Positions 16,184 to 25,989 of a stretch of 64,000 nucleotides of DNA are shown here, in pieces; positions within the stretch are counted from its first letter, which is position 1, and the number at the start of each line of letters is the position of its first letter. This DNA is from Clostridium sp. 12(A) (GTDB lineage Bacteria; Bacillota; Clostridia; Lachnospirales; Lachnospiraceae). A model generated the notes under the pieces. It was given only the letters and a program-made list of their open reading frames with translations, searched no databases and was not told the DNA's origin. Made by a program: the position numbers and the translations under genes. The stretch is taken from NCBI GenBank assembly GCA_000526575.1, contig JAGI01000002.1:558001-622000 (forward strand), read 5' to 3'.

Positions 16184-17422
16184 GTGAAGAAGATGGCATT
16201 GGTTTTGTGTATTGCAATGACTGCTGCAATGGTTACCGGATGTAGTAAAAATACGGACAGCGTTGCAGCAAAGCAGGGGAATAAGGAAGCACTCAATACC
16301 ATTCGTATTTGGCATGATGGAGACAAGGCAATGATACAGTTGATGGAAGATCATCTAAATGAGGCTTTAAGTGATGATGGAATCACTGTAAAATTCGAGC
16401 AAAAGAGCGGGTTAACAGATCAGATTAAGCTATATGGAAGCGATGAGGTGAATGGACCGGATCTTTATATGTATGCCCATGATTCTCTTGGAATGTTCGT
16501 GGAAATGGGAGCTTTGGCGCCAATCACGGATGTGATTGACAAAGCCGTTTATGCGGATATGCTTCCCATGACCCTGAAAGCAGGAAATTATAAGGATGCT
16601 CAATACATGATGCCTGTCTACTTTGAAACACTGCTTTTTATTTATAATAAGGATTTGTGGGAGGGAGAAGTGCCCTCCACCACAGAAGAACTTTATTCCT
16701 ACATGAAAAACCATACAGATGCCACTGCTGGAACTTATGCTTTAGTGAACCAACATTCAACTGCTTATAATGTAGCTCCCTTTATAAACGGATTTGGCGG
16801 ATATATTATCAATGAGCAGGCGAAGTCAGGACTAAATGACAAAAAGACCATGGAGGCAATCGAATATAATAAAAAGTTTGCCAAATTAGAAGCGGACGGG
16901 GACTATAATACGGTAAATGCCTTATTTAAAGACGGAAAAGCCGCAGCAATTATTGGCGGACCATGGCTGATATCAGGTGTGAGAGAAGCTAATATCAATT
17001 ATGGAATAAAATCCTTATGTGATTTCAAGCTGCCAAACGGTCATGCACTTGTGCCATATTCGGGTGTGCAGGGAATTGGTGTTATGAAGCATGCAGCGGA
17101 AACGAAAAAAGAAGCAGTGGAAAAGGTGCTGAAAGAAATTGCTGATCCCCAGCTTGGAATTGATCTGGCAGAAAACTCCAGATGCGCTCCTGCGAATCAA
17201 AAATCCTATGAAAATCCAACGGTGTCAAAGGATGAAATGATAGCTGCCATGAGAAAGACTGCTGATATTGCACAGCCGATGCCAAACATTCCCCAAATGA
17301 GCGTAATGTGGGGACCGACAGAATCACTTCTTGCGGCAGTCAATAAATCGGGCAAAGATTTAAACAACGTAGCGGATGAATATCAAAAACAGGCAGAGAT
17401 TGCAATCGCAGATATGCAATAA
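16184..17422 (+). CDS. Maltodextrin/cyclodextrin-binding lipoprotein of ABC importer (MalE-like)
   Basis: A 412-residue family 1 solute-binding protein. The start is GTG 16184 after GGAGGG, with a lipoprotein signal (LCIAMTAAMVTGC, lipidated Cys 20). Maltose-binding-protein-like features include IRIWHDGDKAMIQ, MMPVYFETLLFIYNKDLW and AAIIGGPWLISGVREANINYG. It captures oligosaccharides released by the secreted amylase encoded 46 bases upstream and hands them to the two permeases downstream. A large hairpin after the stop probably protects this part of the mRNA and sets a high ratio of binding protein to permease. Confidence 0.9.
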   Translation: MKKMALVLCIAMTAAMVTGCSKNTDSVAAKQGNKEALNTIRIWHDGDKAMIQLMEDHLNEALSDDGITVKFEQKSGLTDQIKLYGSDEVNGPDLYMYAHDSLGMFVEMGALAPITDVIDKAVYADMLPMTLKAGNYKDAQYMMPVYFETLLFIYNKDLWEGEVPSTTEELYSYMKNHTDATAGTYALVNQHSTAYNVAPFINGFGGYIINEQAKSGLNDKKTMEAIEYNKKFAKLEADGDYNTVNALFKDGKAAAIIGGPWLISGVREANINYGIKSLCDFKLPNGHALVPYSGVQGIGVMKHAAETKKEAVEKVLKEIADPQLGIDLAENSRCAPANQKSYENPTVSKDEMIAAMRKTADIAQPMPNIPQMSVMWGPTESLLAAVNKSGKDLNNVADEYQKQAEIAIADMQ

Positions 17423-17425
17423 AAG

Positions 17426-17469
17426 TGTATGACCGGTTAACTTGTTTTAAATCGTTAACCGGTCATACA
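17426..17469 (+). other. Long perfect hairpin between binding-protein and permease genes
   Basis: TGTATGACCGGTTAAC (17426-17441) pairs perfectly with GTTAACCGGTCATACA (17454-17469) around a 12-base loop. No T-run follows, so it is better read as an mRNA-stabilising or processing element than a full terminator. Confidence 0.75.
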
Positions 17470-17564
17470 GAAGAAAACTTGTCTTACGATTATGTAGAGA
17501 CATCTTACCTGTCCTTTTTATAGGATAGCTTGCTGCAGATTGGGGATATAGGAGTAGGCAATTT

Positions 17565-18455
17565 ATGAACAAGAGAAATAAAATTCTTCCATGGGAATAT
17601 AGTTTTCCCTCAATCATATTAATCGGATTAATTGTTGTATTTCCGATTATTTATACCATATATATTTCGTTTACAAATATGAATCTGTATCATTGGACAG
17701 ACTATGAATTTATAGCTTTTGACAATTATAGACGTGCATTAACGAAACTGGATTCAGGTTTTATGTCTGCATTATTAACTACAATCATTTGGACCGTTTT
17801 AAATATGGTCATACAGATTTTGGCTGCCTATTTGATTGCACTGGGATTGAATGCAGAAGGGCTAAAGCTGGCAAGACTATACAAGACACTCCTGATGTTT
17901 CCTTGGGCCATGCCGGCTTATATATCTATTTTATTATGGAGAGTAGGTATTTATAATCCGCAGTACGGTTTGTTAAATAAAATACGTTCTGCGCTGGGGT
18001 TTTCCAACATGGACTTTTTATCTGAAAACATTCCGGCATTCATCTCCTGTATGGTATTAAACTTATGGATGGCACTGCCATTTCTCATTATGATGATGGA
18101 TGGAGCGTTGCAGAGTGTGGATATCAGCTATTATGAAAGTGCAAGATTAGATGGAGGTGGATGGTGGGCACAAAATTTATATATAACAATACCATCCATT
18201 AAGCCCATATTAGCTCCTTCCATTATTATGACGACATTTACCACCTTCAAGCAGTTTGACATTATCTATTTATTAACGATGCAAAAGGGGTCTCTTACAG
18301 GAGCAACTCTTCAGACTGTTATTACATATGCGCACCAAAATGCCTTTGTATCTAATAATTATGGGCTTTCTTCTGCTGTATCCATTGTGATATTTGGATT
18401 TATCATTCTCTTTTCTTTATTTGTCAATCGAGGCATTCGGGAGGAACACGTATGA
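17565..18455 (+). CDS. ABC sugar permease, MalF type
   Basis: A 296-residue inner membrane subunit with six helices. It has the EAA loop that docks the ATPase (ESARLDGGGWWAQNLYITIP, about residues 197-216). It starts at ATG 17565 after AGGAG and forms the channel with the MalG-type protein, whose gene overlaps its stop by 4 bases (ATGA). No ATPase gene follows, so the importer probably uses a shared MsmX/UgpC-type ATPase. Context indicates maltodextrin or cyclodextrin as cargo. Confidence 0.9.
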   Translation: MNKRNKILPWEYSFPSIILIGLIVVFPIIYTIYISFTNMNLYHWTDYEFIAFDNYRRALTKLDSGFMSALLTTIIWTVLNMVIQILAAYLIALGLNAEGLKLARLYKTLLMFPWAMPAYISILLWRVGIYNPQYGLLNKIRSALGFSNMDFLSENIPAFISCMVLNLWMALPFLIMMMDGALQSVDISYYESARLDGGGWWAQNLYITIPSIKPILAPSIIMTTFTTFKQFDIIYLLTMQKGSLTGATLQTVITYAHQNAFVSNNYGLSSAVSIVIFGFIILFSLFVNRGIREEHV

Positions 18456-19294
18456 GGATAAAAACAGCAAAACGCATGGCTCGTCTAAGTATCTTAAATG
18501 TATTTTTTGTACTGTTATGTTTTATCACTTTAATACCTATTTTATATGCATTTTTGCTTTCCGTAAGCAGTGATAGTTCTGCATTCGGAAATGGATTCTT
18601 ATTTCCACAGAGTCCTACCTTGAAAAATTATAAAGCAATCCTGGTGGAGGAGCCATTTCTTATATGGCTTAAAAATTCAGTCGTTCTCAGTCTTGGAACC
18701 ATGATACTTGCAATGGGGACTTCGGTGACAGCATCGTATGCATTTTCCCGTTTTCGGTTTCGGGGAAGAAATGAGATGTTAAAGCTATTGTTAATTCTGA
18801 ATGCGTTTCCACAAATCTTATCGATGTTTGCTATATTTAGATTATTTAAAAATATGAATTTATTGAATAATTACATCGGTTTAATCCTGATTTATGCAGG
18901 AAGCATGTGTATATTCAGTATCTGGAATATGAAAGGTTACTTCGATACCATTCCTATTGAAATTGAAGAATCTGCAAGAATTGATGGAGGAAGTTCGGGA
19001 CAGATCATATGGAAGATCATACTACCCCTTGCCAGACCTTCCATTATTGTGACTGCGGTCATGGTATTAATTTTTGTATGGAATGAGTATCTGTTTGCAA
19101 CTACATTTTTAATGAAAGAGGAGAACTATAACCTTGCAGGCGGGCTTTATCAGCTTCAGGCCAATGATTATAGCAGAAGCTGGTCCTTATTTTCAGCGGC
19201 CGCAATTTTAGTTTCAGTACCTATTTTGATCCTGTTTTTTTCCATACAAAAATATATGGTATCAGGACTGACTACAGGAGGAGTGAAAGGATAA
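18452..19294 (+). CDS. ABC sugar permease, MalG type
   Basis: The partner permease of 280 residues has six helices. The EAA motif reads EESARIDGGSSGQIIWKIIL (about residues 171-190), and the protein ends YMVSGLTTGGVKG, the C-terminal sequence typical of MalG proteins. The ATG overlaps the TGA of the MalF-type gene, and its own TAA overlaps the ATG of the downstream hydrolase by one base, so all three are translationally coupled. Inner membrane; function as for the partner. Confidence 0.9.
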   Translation: MRIKTAKRMARLSILNVFFVLLCFITLIPILYAFLLSVSSDSSAFGNGFLFPQSPTLKNYKAILVEEPFLIWLKNSVVLSLGTMILAMGTSVTASYAFSRFRFRGRNEMLKLLLILNAFPQILSMFAIFRLFKNMNLLNNYIGLILIYAGSMCIFSIWNMKGYFDTIPIEIEESARIDGGSSGQIIWKIILPLARPSIIVTAVMVLIFVWNEYLFATTFLMKEENYNLAGGLYQLQANDYSRSWSLFSAAAILVSVPILILFFSIQKYMVSGLTTGGVKG

Positions 19295-21048
19295 TGAAAA
19301 ACAACATGAAAATAAATCGTGAGGCGGTTTTGCATATACCGTTATCCAATTATGCATTTGCCAATTCGGAACATAAATTGACCATAAGAATACGAACACA
19401 AAAAGACAATGTCTCCGCGTGTACCTTATACTATGGTGATCGGGCTTGTCCTTCCACACCCGTTGTTTTTGAAGAAATTCAGATGGAGATAAAAGCAAGG
19501 GATGAACTTTTTGACTATTATGAAGCAACGTTTGAAACACCATATACCCGTGTATGCTATTATTTTAAGCTGCAAAATGAAGGAGAGTGGACCTATTATT
19601 ACTCAGAACGTTTTTCTAATGAACTTGCAATTCTTTATTTTGAGCGTAACATTATGGAAGAAAGAAGCGAGTATTATCAGTACCCCTACATATTAAGAAC
19701 TGAAATACCAGATGTGCCAGCCTGGTTTAAGAAGGCAGTCGTTTATAATATATTTCCAGATAGCTTTGTCGGTGAGAAATCTGGTTCGCCCACACAGCCA
19801 AGGGAAGTGATATTAGAAAATGGAAAGGTCTGCAGATCAAGATTAGGAGGAACGCTGAAAGAAGTTATCAAAAATCTGGATTATATCCAGGCACTTGGCG
19901 TTAACTGCATTTATTTCAATCCTATATTTGCAGCAGGAGAATACCACAAATATGATACCATTGATTATTATCACATTGATCCGTGTTTGGGAACCAATGA
20001 GGAATTTAAACATTTAGTGGAAGAGATTCACAAACGAGAGATGAAGATCATTATAGATGGTGTTTTTAATCATTGCAGCTGGGAATTTTCTGCCTTTGAA
20101 GATGTAATGGACAAGGGAGAAAATTCAAAATATATTGATTGGTTTTATGACTTAAAGTTCCCGGTTCGCCGGCCGCAGTCGGAAAAAGAAAAACCTGGTT
20201 ATGCCTGCTTTGCTTATGAGCCTAAGATGCCCAAACTAAATACTTCGAATGAAGAGGTGCAAAAGTATTTTGCCAATGTAGGTACTTATTGGATTCGTGA
20301 GTATGAAATAGACGGATGGCGACTAGATGTAGCAAATGAAATAGACCGGAATTTTTGGAGAAAGTTCAGGGAAGCAGTAAAAAAAGAAAATAAGGAAGCA
20401 ATCCTCATTGGCGAGGTGTGGGAGAATGCAGAAAGCTGGCTTCGGGGAGATATCTTTGATTCAACCATGAATTACGAGTTTAGACGAATTTGCCGTGATC
20501 ACATCATTGGAGATAATAAAAATGCATTAACTGCTGCCAAACAGCTGGAACAGATGAGGCTCCGTTACCCTACCAATCTTGTAAACGGACAGCTGAATCT
20601 GTTGGATAGCCATGATGTGCCCAGATTTTTATCTCTTTGCAGGGGCGACCTGCGGAAGTGGAAATTAGCTTGTATCCTTCTTATGCTGTTTCCGGGAGTC
20701 CCCAGTTTATTTTATGGTGATGAACAGGCAATTTGCGGGATGAAGGAAAATGAATACAGGAATCCCATGGTGTGGAGCCAGAATACACAACTATGTGGAT
20801 TTGTTCAGAAAATCATAGAGATAAGAAAGGAATTTATAGAGGAGGACACTTCCTATGAAGTATTATGGGAAGAGACCAATGAAAAACGGTTGACTTTTGT
20901 GAGAGACGGAAGAAAGGGAAGATTATTTGTAAGTCTGAATGTTTCAGATATGGATCAGGAATGGAATAGAGGAGAGAAAAATATGATTCTTTCTTCCGCG
21001 GGTGATAAAGAGCCTCTGGAAGCGTTGGGATACAAAATATATATATAA
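19294..21048 (+). CDS. Cytoplasmic cyclomaltodextrinase/neopullulanase (GH13_20 with CBM34)
   Basis: The 584-residue enzyme has no signal peptide, so it works on imported oligosaccharides. An N-terminal CBM34-like beta domain (about 1-125; LTIRIRTQKDNVSACTLYYG) is followed by the GH13 barrel: DGVFNHCS (I), GWRLDVANEI with the nucleophile Asp (II), LIGEVWEN with the acid Glu (III) and LLDSHDVPRF (IV). The N domain and motif set fit the cyclomaltodextrinase, maltogenic amylase and neopullulanase group, which opens cyclodextrins and trims maltodextrins. It ends the operon: secreted cyclising or endo-acting amylase, importer, then intracellular hydrolase. That logic matches a cyclodextrin pathway. 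Confidence 0.88.
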   Translation: MKNNMKINREAVLHIPLSNYAFANSEHKLTIRIRTQKDNVSACTLYYGDRACPSTPVVFEEIQMEIKARDELFDYYEATFETPYTRVCYYFKLQNEGEWTYYYSERFSNELAILYFERNIMEERSEYYQYPYILRTEIPDVPAWFKKAVVYNIFPDSFVGEKSGSPTQPREVILENGKVCRSRLGGTLKEVIKNLDYIQALGVNCIYFNPIFAAGEYHKYDTIDYYHIDPCLGTNEEFKHLVEEIHKREMKIIIDGVFNHCSWEFSAFEDVMDKGENSKYIDWFYDLKFPVRRPQSEKEKPGYACFAYEPKMPKLNTSNEEVQKYFANVGTYWIREYEIDGWRLDVANEIDRNFWRKFREAVKKENKEAILIGEVWENAESWLRGDIFDSTMNYEFRRICRDHIIGDNKNALTAAKQLEQMRLRYPTNLVNGQLNLLDSHDVPRFLSLCRGDLRKWKLACILLMLFPGVPSLFYGDEQAICGMKENEYRNPMVWSQNTQLCGFVQKIIEIRKEFIEEDTSYEVLWEETNEKRLTFVRDGRKGRLFVSLNVSDMDQEWNRGEKNMILSSAGDKEPLEALGYKIYI

Positions 21049-21057
21049 GGTTAAGGG

Positions 21058-21113
21058 AAAACGGTATTATGCCATTTGTTGGAACAATCAAAGGCAGAGT
21101 ACCGCTTTTTTAA
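21058..21113 (+). terminator. Terminator of the maltodextrin operon
   Basis: ACGGTATTATGCC (21061-21073) pairs imperfectly with GGCAGAGTACCGC (21094-21106), followed by TTTTTTA. Confidence 0.7.
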
Positions 21114-21367
21114 TTGGTCAACATAATACTGGTGTTTTGCATGGTACATGTTCTCTGTTGTAAATGATATTTTATTGTGATAATATAGCAGTATTCTTGC
21201 TGTGTTTCATAGTGAATACAGCTTGAATTTTTCATATAACACTTAGGTGACGCTGGAGCACCGCATAAATTATGGGCTTTTCGTTGATGATAACGCTGTG
21301 ATTGCTTCGTCATAATTAGTTACATCAAACTATACTTTACTACAATCAGCAATAAGGAGATAAAACT
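21114..21367. other. Non-coding stretch before the broken ABC ATPase gene
   Basis: About 250 bases with no gene, palindrome or clear promoter that I can support. AAGGAG just before 21368 is the ribosome site of the ATPase fragment. Confidence 0.4.
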
Positions 21368-22215
21368 ATGAATCCAATCATTCAGGTTAAAAACTTCACA
21401 AAAAAATATGGTGACTTTGTCGCAGTAAATGATATATCTTTTGATGTGGAAGAAGGCAGTGTATTTGCATTTCTTGGGCCAACGATGGAAAAGATGTGAG
21501 CAGACAAAAAAGTGAGGTAAGGTCTTCCATTGGAGTTGTATTTCAGGATTCCACTCTTGATGCGAAAATGACCATTGAAGAGAACTTGAAAATGCACTGT
21601 GTATTTTATAACATTCCAAACAAGGAAGTAGAAGAACGAATTTCCTTTGTTCTAAACCTTGTGGATTTAACAAATGAAAGAAAGAAAATGGTTTCCGCTT
21701 TATCAGGAGGAATGAAACGGCGTGTTGAGATTGCCAGAGGCCTGGTGCATTATCCAAAGGTCTTATTCCTTGATGAACCAACAACCGGGCTGGATCCCCA
21801 GACCAGGGCACATATATGGGAATATATTATGAAGCTTCAAAAAGAGAGGAACATAACAATCTTTCTAACCACCCACTATATGGAAGAAGCCGAAATCTGT
21901 AATAAGATAGCGATTATGGATGGAGGGGTAATTGTCGCACATGATACCCCTTACGCGTTGAAGAAAAAGTATACAAAGGACAAGGCTTATATCAATACAA
22001 ACGATGAAGAAGGATTTGAACGCCTGCTAGGGGAGCACCAATTAAACTATTCAAAAAAAGACGGTTTTTACAAGGTAGAAGCAGAGTATCTGGACCGTTT
22101 GCTTGAGGTATTAAGCGTTCATAAGGAGCACATTACCAATATAGAAATAAAAAAAGGAACCTTTAATGATGTGTTTCTAGAGATAACAGGGAAAAAGATC
22201 AGGGAGGAGGGATAA
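21368..22215 (+). pseudogene. ABC-2 exporter ATPase, broken by an internal deletion that removes Walker A
   Basis: The reading begins normally at ATG 21368 (IIQVKNFTKKYGDFVAVNDI, then FAFLGP) and should continue into the Walker A NGAGKST. At about 21480 it jumps directly to sequence that normally lies some 25-30 residues later (DGKDVSRQKSEVRSSIGVVF), in another frame; the first frame stops at TGA 21497. The remainder is intact: signature LSGGMKRRVEIARG, Walker B VLFLDEPTTGLDP, switch His in TTHYMEEAE, ending at 22215. Without the phosphate-binding loop no ATPase activity is expected. A sequencing or assembly gap could mimic this, but a loss of about 80-90 bases is more than a simple read error. 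Confidence 0.85.
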
Positions 22216-22217
22216 AT

Positions 22218-23054
22218 ATGAATACAGTATTCGCTTTATGGAAAAGAGGACTAAAAGCATTTGTACGAAATAAGACCGGGTTAATATTTTCACTTGTGTT
22301 TCCCTTTTTCTTTGTGTATGTGTTTGGCGCGATATTTAAAAATGATTTCATTGAAAACCCTATCGCGTACATGCTTTCGGGTGTTATTATCACCACTGTA
22401 TTTGAAAGTGCATTAAATCTTGCGTCTTCAACGGTTGATGACATGGTCAGTGGTTTTATGAAAGAAGTTTTGGTCTCCCCGGCAAAAAGAGTTTACGTTG
22501 CAATGGGACAATTACTGTCCGCAGCAACGGTAGCCACCTTACAGGGTATCTTGATCCTGGTAATTGGTTTATTTATCGGCATAAAGTTTACAAGCTGGAA
22601 AACGCCTCTATTGGTGCTTGTTTCCATGATCTTTATCGGCATCGTATTCTCTGGTGTTGGTCTGTTCTTAGCTACGAAGGTACGCAACGGACAAACATTT
22701 CAGATTGTCAAAACAGCAGTAACAATGCCCCTGACGTTTCTGTCCGGTGCCTATGTTCCGTTGTCCATGCTGCCAGGCTCTTTGAAGTTTGTAGCTTACT
22801 TTAATCCCATGACTTATGCCACAGCATTTTTTAGAATGATTGTCCTGGAAAAAGGGAATCTTCCTGTTTCCGAACTGATTAAAGAAGGATTGGTGGTACA
22901 AATCAATGGTTTTGCAATTACTCCGATTATGACGTTTGGTGTTATCCTGGTCATTGGTTTGGTGTTCTTGCTTCTTTCAACGATATCCTTTGTTAAGACC
23001 GATTTTTCCCGACTGAATCGAAGTGCCACCGATGCCAATGCACTTTGGGGGTAA
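22218..23054 (+). CDS. ABC-2 type exporter permease
   Basis: A 278-residue inner membrane protein with six helices in the ABC2_membrane layout. Features are the charged N-terminal elbow (LWKRGLKAFVRNKTGLIFSL), the FMKEVLVSPAKR loop and the FLSGAYVPLSMLPG plus YFNPMTYATAFFRM segments typical of DrrB/NodJ-like permeases. GGAGGAGGG precedes ATG 22218, two bases after the ATPase stop. The frame is intact although its ATPase partner is broken. It may therefore be newly orphaned, or served by another ATPase. Cargo is unknown (drug or lipid-type in this family). Confidence 0.85.
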   Translation: MNTVFALWKRGLKAFVRNKTGLIFSLVFPFFFVYVFGAIFKNDFIENPIAYMLSGVIITTVFESALNLASSTVDDMVSGFMKEVLVSPAKRVYVAMGQLLSAATVATLQGILILVIGLFIGIKFTSWKTPLLVLVSMIFIGIVFSGVGLFLATKVRNGQTFQIVKTAVTMPLTFLSGAYVPLSMLPGSLKFVAYFNPMTYATAFFRMIVLEKGNLPVSELIKEGLVVQINGFAITPIMTFGVILVIGLVFLLLSTISFVKTDFSRLNRSATDANALWG

Positions 23055-23076
23055 CGAAGAACAATTCAGGAGAGAT

Positions 23077-23114
23077 AGCCTGCTGGAATGAAGATATTTT
23101 GGCAGGCTTTTTTG
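23077..23114 (+). terminator. Terminator after the ABC-2 permease gene
   Basis: AGCCTGC (23077-23083) pairs with GCAGGCT (23102-23108), followed by TTTTTTG. Confidence 0.8.
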
Positions 23115-23334
23115 CTATCAATGATATTATAAATGCATTGGTTGCTCTGCACCTGGGAATAAGTGATATTTTGTGAAACAACACAATAGGCTATAAGGTA
23201 GCGTTCTTCTTGTCTTTTGAGAAATGGCATTGTATCAAATGAATTAAAAATGCTGCAAGGCTGATTTACTATGCCATGGATTCTGGAAGAGCAAGGAGAA
23301 TAAGAAAGCTGGGATTAAAGGGGGAAGGTATTTT

Positions 23335-24981
23335 ATGAGTGGAGTGGTCAGGAGCAGAACTTTTAGAAAGTATCTGGCAGTCGTAGGGGTTCTTTTCGTT
23401 TTTGTAATTGCATTTATGTTTCAGGCGCAGGCAGAAGAAAGCAGTGAGTCCCCACAAAACAATCAGGCTGCACCAAAGCGGGTATCAGTCCACGATCCAT
23501 CAATCGTTCAGGCAAAGGACGGGGAATATTATATCTTTGGTTCTCACCTTGCTGGTGCGAAATCAAAGGATCTGGTCAACTGGACATCTCTTGGAACTGA
23601 TTATGACAATGTAACAAATAACTGGCTCTATGGAAACGTAAGAGAAAATTTAAAAGAGTCATTTCTATGGGCAGGCTATGATGACGGGGATTGTTCCGGG
23701 GGAAAGTATGCTGTCTGGGCACCGGATGTTATTTGGAATCCCTATTACCGGAATAAAGACGGAAGCAAAGGTGCCTATATGATTTACTACAGCGCATCTT
23801 CAACCTGGCGCAGGTCCTGTATTGGTTACGGCATTTCTAAAAATATAGATGGTCCCTACACCTATGTGGACACTGTGATTTATTCCGGTTTTACAAAAGA
23901 TGGAAAGACAGATGGAAACAGCAGGAGGAATACAAGGTGGGATAATAAGTACCTGAATATAAAAAAACTGACGGATTCCGGTGTATTAAAGAATGGAATC
24001 AGCAATCAATGGTTTAAGGGAAATGAATGGAATCACAATTATGGTCCCAATGCCATTGATCCCACCTTGTTTTTTGATAAAACAGGAAATAAGCTTTATA
24101 TGGTTTATGGCTCCTGGTCGGGAGGAATCTACTTATGTGAACTGGACCGGGAGACAGGAGCAGTGAAGTACCCTGGAACGGATTCTGTAGATGGAGTGAG
24201 TGGAAATTACGTGGACCGCTATTTTGGTGTCCATCTGGCTGGAGGAAATCATCAATCAGGAGAAGGACCCTATATCATATATGACGAGGAAAGCGGCTAT
24301 TATTATCTTTATGAAACCTATGGTGGACTGACCGCCAATGGTGGATACAACATGCGTCTGTTCCGTTCCAAGGAGGTCACCGGCCCCTATCTTGATGCAT
24401 CAGGAAAAAATGCGGCCGGTAATAATAGCAATAATGAGCAGTACGGAATAAAACTTATGGGCAATTATAAGCTGGGAAATAGAAGCACAGGATATAAGGC
24501 AGCAGGGCATAACAGTGCCATCATTGACGGGAATAAAAACCGTTATCTGGTTTATCATCAAAGATTTGATAACGGAACGGAAAACCATGAGGTTCGGATT
24601 CATCAGCAATTTTTAAACCAAAAGGGTTGGCCAGTAACTGCTGTATTTGAAAACAAAAATGATCCTATCAATCATTATGACTCCAAGGAGATACATGGCA
24701 AATATGATTTATACGATCATGGTCAGAAAACCACCTCTGACATGGTGAAGAAAGAAACGATTACCCTTCTTGAAAACGGAAAGGTTCAGGGAGACAAAGC
24801 GGGAACCTGGAAAAAGACCAAAGGAAACAAGTATGATTATATTACACTGAATATAAATGGTACGGAATATCAGGGAGTATTCTTCAAACAGCAAGACGAA
24901 AATGGCACTGCAAAGCCAACAATGACATTTACCACTGTGGGAAATAACAATACATGCATATGGGGCATAAAATCAGAATAA
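23335..24981 (+). CDS. Secreted GH43 endo-1,5-alpha-L-arabinanase-like enzyme
   Basis: The 548-residue enzyme has a signal peptide (KYLAVVGVLFVFVIAFMF, cleavage near QAQA-EES). The five-bladed GH43 domain shows the usual carboxylates: VHDPSIV (base Asp), NAIDPTLFF (pKa-modulating Asp) and GEGPYIIYDEESGYYYLY (acid Glu), plus VWAPDVIWNPYY. The C-terminal about 110 residues form a small beta domain like that of two-domain arabinanases (B. subtilis Abn2 type). It cleaves arabinan side chains of pectin outside the cell. It stands alone with a terminator on each side; no arabinose importer is next to it. GGGGAAGG precedes ATG 23335. Confidence 0.87.
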   Translation: MSGVVRSRTFRKYLAVVGVLFVFVIAFMFQAQAEESSESPQNNQAAPKRVSVHDPSIVQAKDGEYYIFGSHLAGAKSKDLVNWTSLGTDYDNVTNNWLYGNVRENLKESFLWAGYDDGDCSGGKYAVWAPDVIWNPYYRNKDGSKGAYMIYYSASSTWRRSCIGYGISKNIDGPYTYVDTVIYSGFTKDGKTDGNSRRNTRWDNKYLNIKKLTDSGVLKNGISNQWFKGNEWNHNYGPNAIDPTLFFDKTGNKLYMVYGSWSGGIYLCELDRETGAVKYPGTDSVDGVSGNYVDRYFGVHLAGGNHQSGEGPYIIYDEESGYYYLYETYGGLTANGGYNMRLFRSKEVTGPYLDASGKNAAGNNSNNEQYGIKLMGNYKLGNRSTGYKAAGHNSAIIDGNKNRYLVYHQRFDNGTENHEVRIHQQFLNQKGWPVTAVFENKNDPINHYDSKEIHGKYDLYDHGQKTTSDMVKKETITLLENGKVQGDKAGTWKKTKGNKYDYITLNINGTEYQGVFFKQQDENGTAKPTMTFTTVGNNNTCIWGIKSE

Positions 24982-25011
24982 TTTTCTTATATAAATAAAA
25001 TAAAGAACATT

Positions 25012-25041
25012 AAAAAGGGGCTGCCGGAGCAGCTCCTTTTT
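25012..25041 (+). terminator. Terminator after the arabinanase gene
   Basis: AAAAAGGGGCTGC pairs with GCAGCTCCTTTTT around CGGA, a strong symmetric hairpin. It may also stop leftward transcripts. Confidence 0.85.
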
Positions 25042-25111
25042 AATACTCTGTTAGGCAGTATGCACTTGATTGGTTTAAGGAAGGTAATCTAAACGAGATA
25101 ACGCGTTAGTA

Positions 25112-25969
25112 CTAGAAACGATTATTTCTTAAAATTTCCATAAATGCTTCTATTTGTGGTAGTTTTTGGGCCTCCCGCTGACAGTAAATATAGGTTCGCC
25201 TTATAAACGGTTCGCCGTTTGCAAAGGTACAAGGCTTTTGGTAGCCATGGAAATGCTCTAAGGCAATTTCCGGTAAGAGCCCCCAGCCTAATCCCCGCTT
25301 TACCATTTCCACACAGGCAGTAACACTGTCTACACAAATACCATTTGTCCGGGGATTTAAGTTTTGATCATGAATCCAGCGTGTAATCATAGCTGACTGG
25401 GTCATATCTGTTTTGTGACTGATATATGGGTAGTCAGAAAGAGGAGTGGTTTCATATTCCTCATTAAATACCAGGCATATGTTTTCCTGAGACACGAGAT
25501 ACTGGATTCCGTCCCAGGAATATTCTCCACGAATTATGGCAATATCCAGGGAGCCGTCCAGCATCTGCCGGTAAAGATCACGGCTTTGTCCTGTGGTAAT
25601 CTGCAAATTAACTTTTGGGTATTTCTCATGATATTCCCCCAGGATATCTGGTAATTTATACAGGGCGAAGTTAATGGAAACCCCCAAGTTAAGAGTTCCG
25701 CATATTTCCTCATTCATAGTTTCCAGATGGGTACGCAACAGTTTCATTTCTCTGGCGGCCGTTGTGCTGTGCTCCAGTACTTTCTCACCAGCAGGAGTGA
25801 AGCGGATTCCCTGGCGGGAGCGAATTAGTATTTCCATGTCCAACTCTTTTTCAATGGCTTTTATTCTTTTCGACAGAGCAGACTGCGTAATATAAAGCCG
25901 TTCCGCTGCACGTGTGATGTTTCTCGTTTCATTCAGAATGCTTAGCATTTCAAAATCCTTTTCGTCCAT
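25112..25969 (-). CDS. LysR-family regulator divergent from citrate lyase genes
   Basis: A 285-residue regulator. The N-terminal winged HTH is typical of LysR (FEMLSILNETRNITRAAERL, ITQSALSKRIKAIEKEL). The co-inducer domain runs from about residue 90 (GTLNLGVSINFALYKLPDIL). It is divergently placed 331 bases from citD, and the gap holds several TGGAAT motifs. The natural inference is a CitR-like activator or repressor of citDEF that senses citrate or a related acid. Ligand identity is not visible in the sequence. Confidence 0.85.
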   Translation of the reverse strand: MDEKDFEMLSILNETRNITRAAERLYITQSALSKRIKAIEKELDMEILIRSRQGIRFTPAGEKVLEHSTTAAREMKLLRTHLETMNEEICGTLNLGVSINFALYKLPDILGEYHEKYPKVNLQITTGQSRDLYRQMLDGSLDIAIIRGEYSWDGIQYLVSQENICLVFNEEYETTPLSDYPYISHKTDMTQSAMITRWIHDQNLNPRTNGICVDSVTACVEMVKRGLGWGLLPEIALEHFHGYQKPCTFANGEPFIRRTYIYCQREAQKLPQIEAFMEILRNNRF

Positions 25970-25989
25970 TTTTTACTCCTGTCTTAAAC

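Noticed and set aside
15907..16326. 139-codon minus-strand frame across the amylase/malE junction
   Set aside because: It is antisense to CBM20 and a lipoprotein signal, both well supported; no start signal.
21320..21811. 163-codon minus-strand frame opposite the broken ABC ATPase
   Set aside because: The plus strand carries clear ABC motifs; the minus frame only stays open by chance across the deletion.
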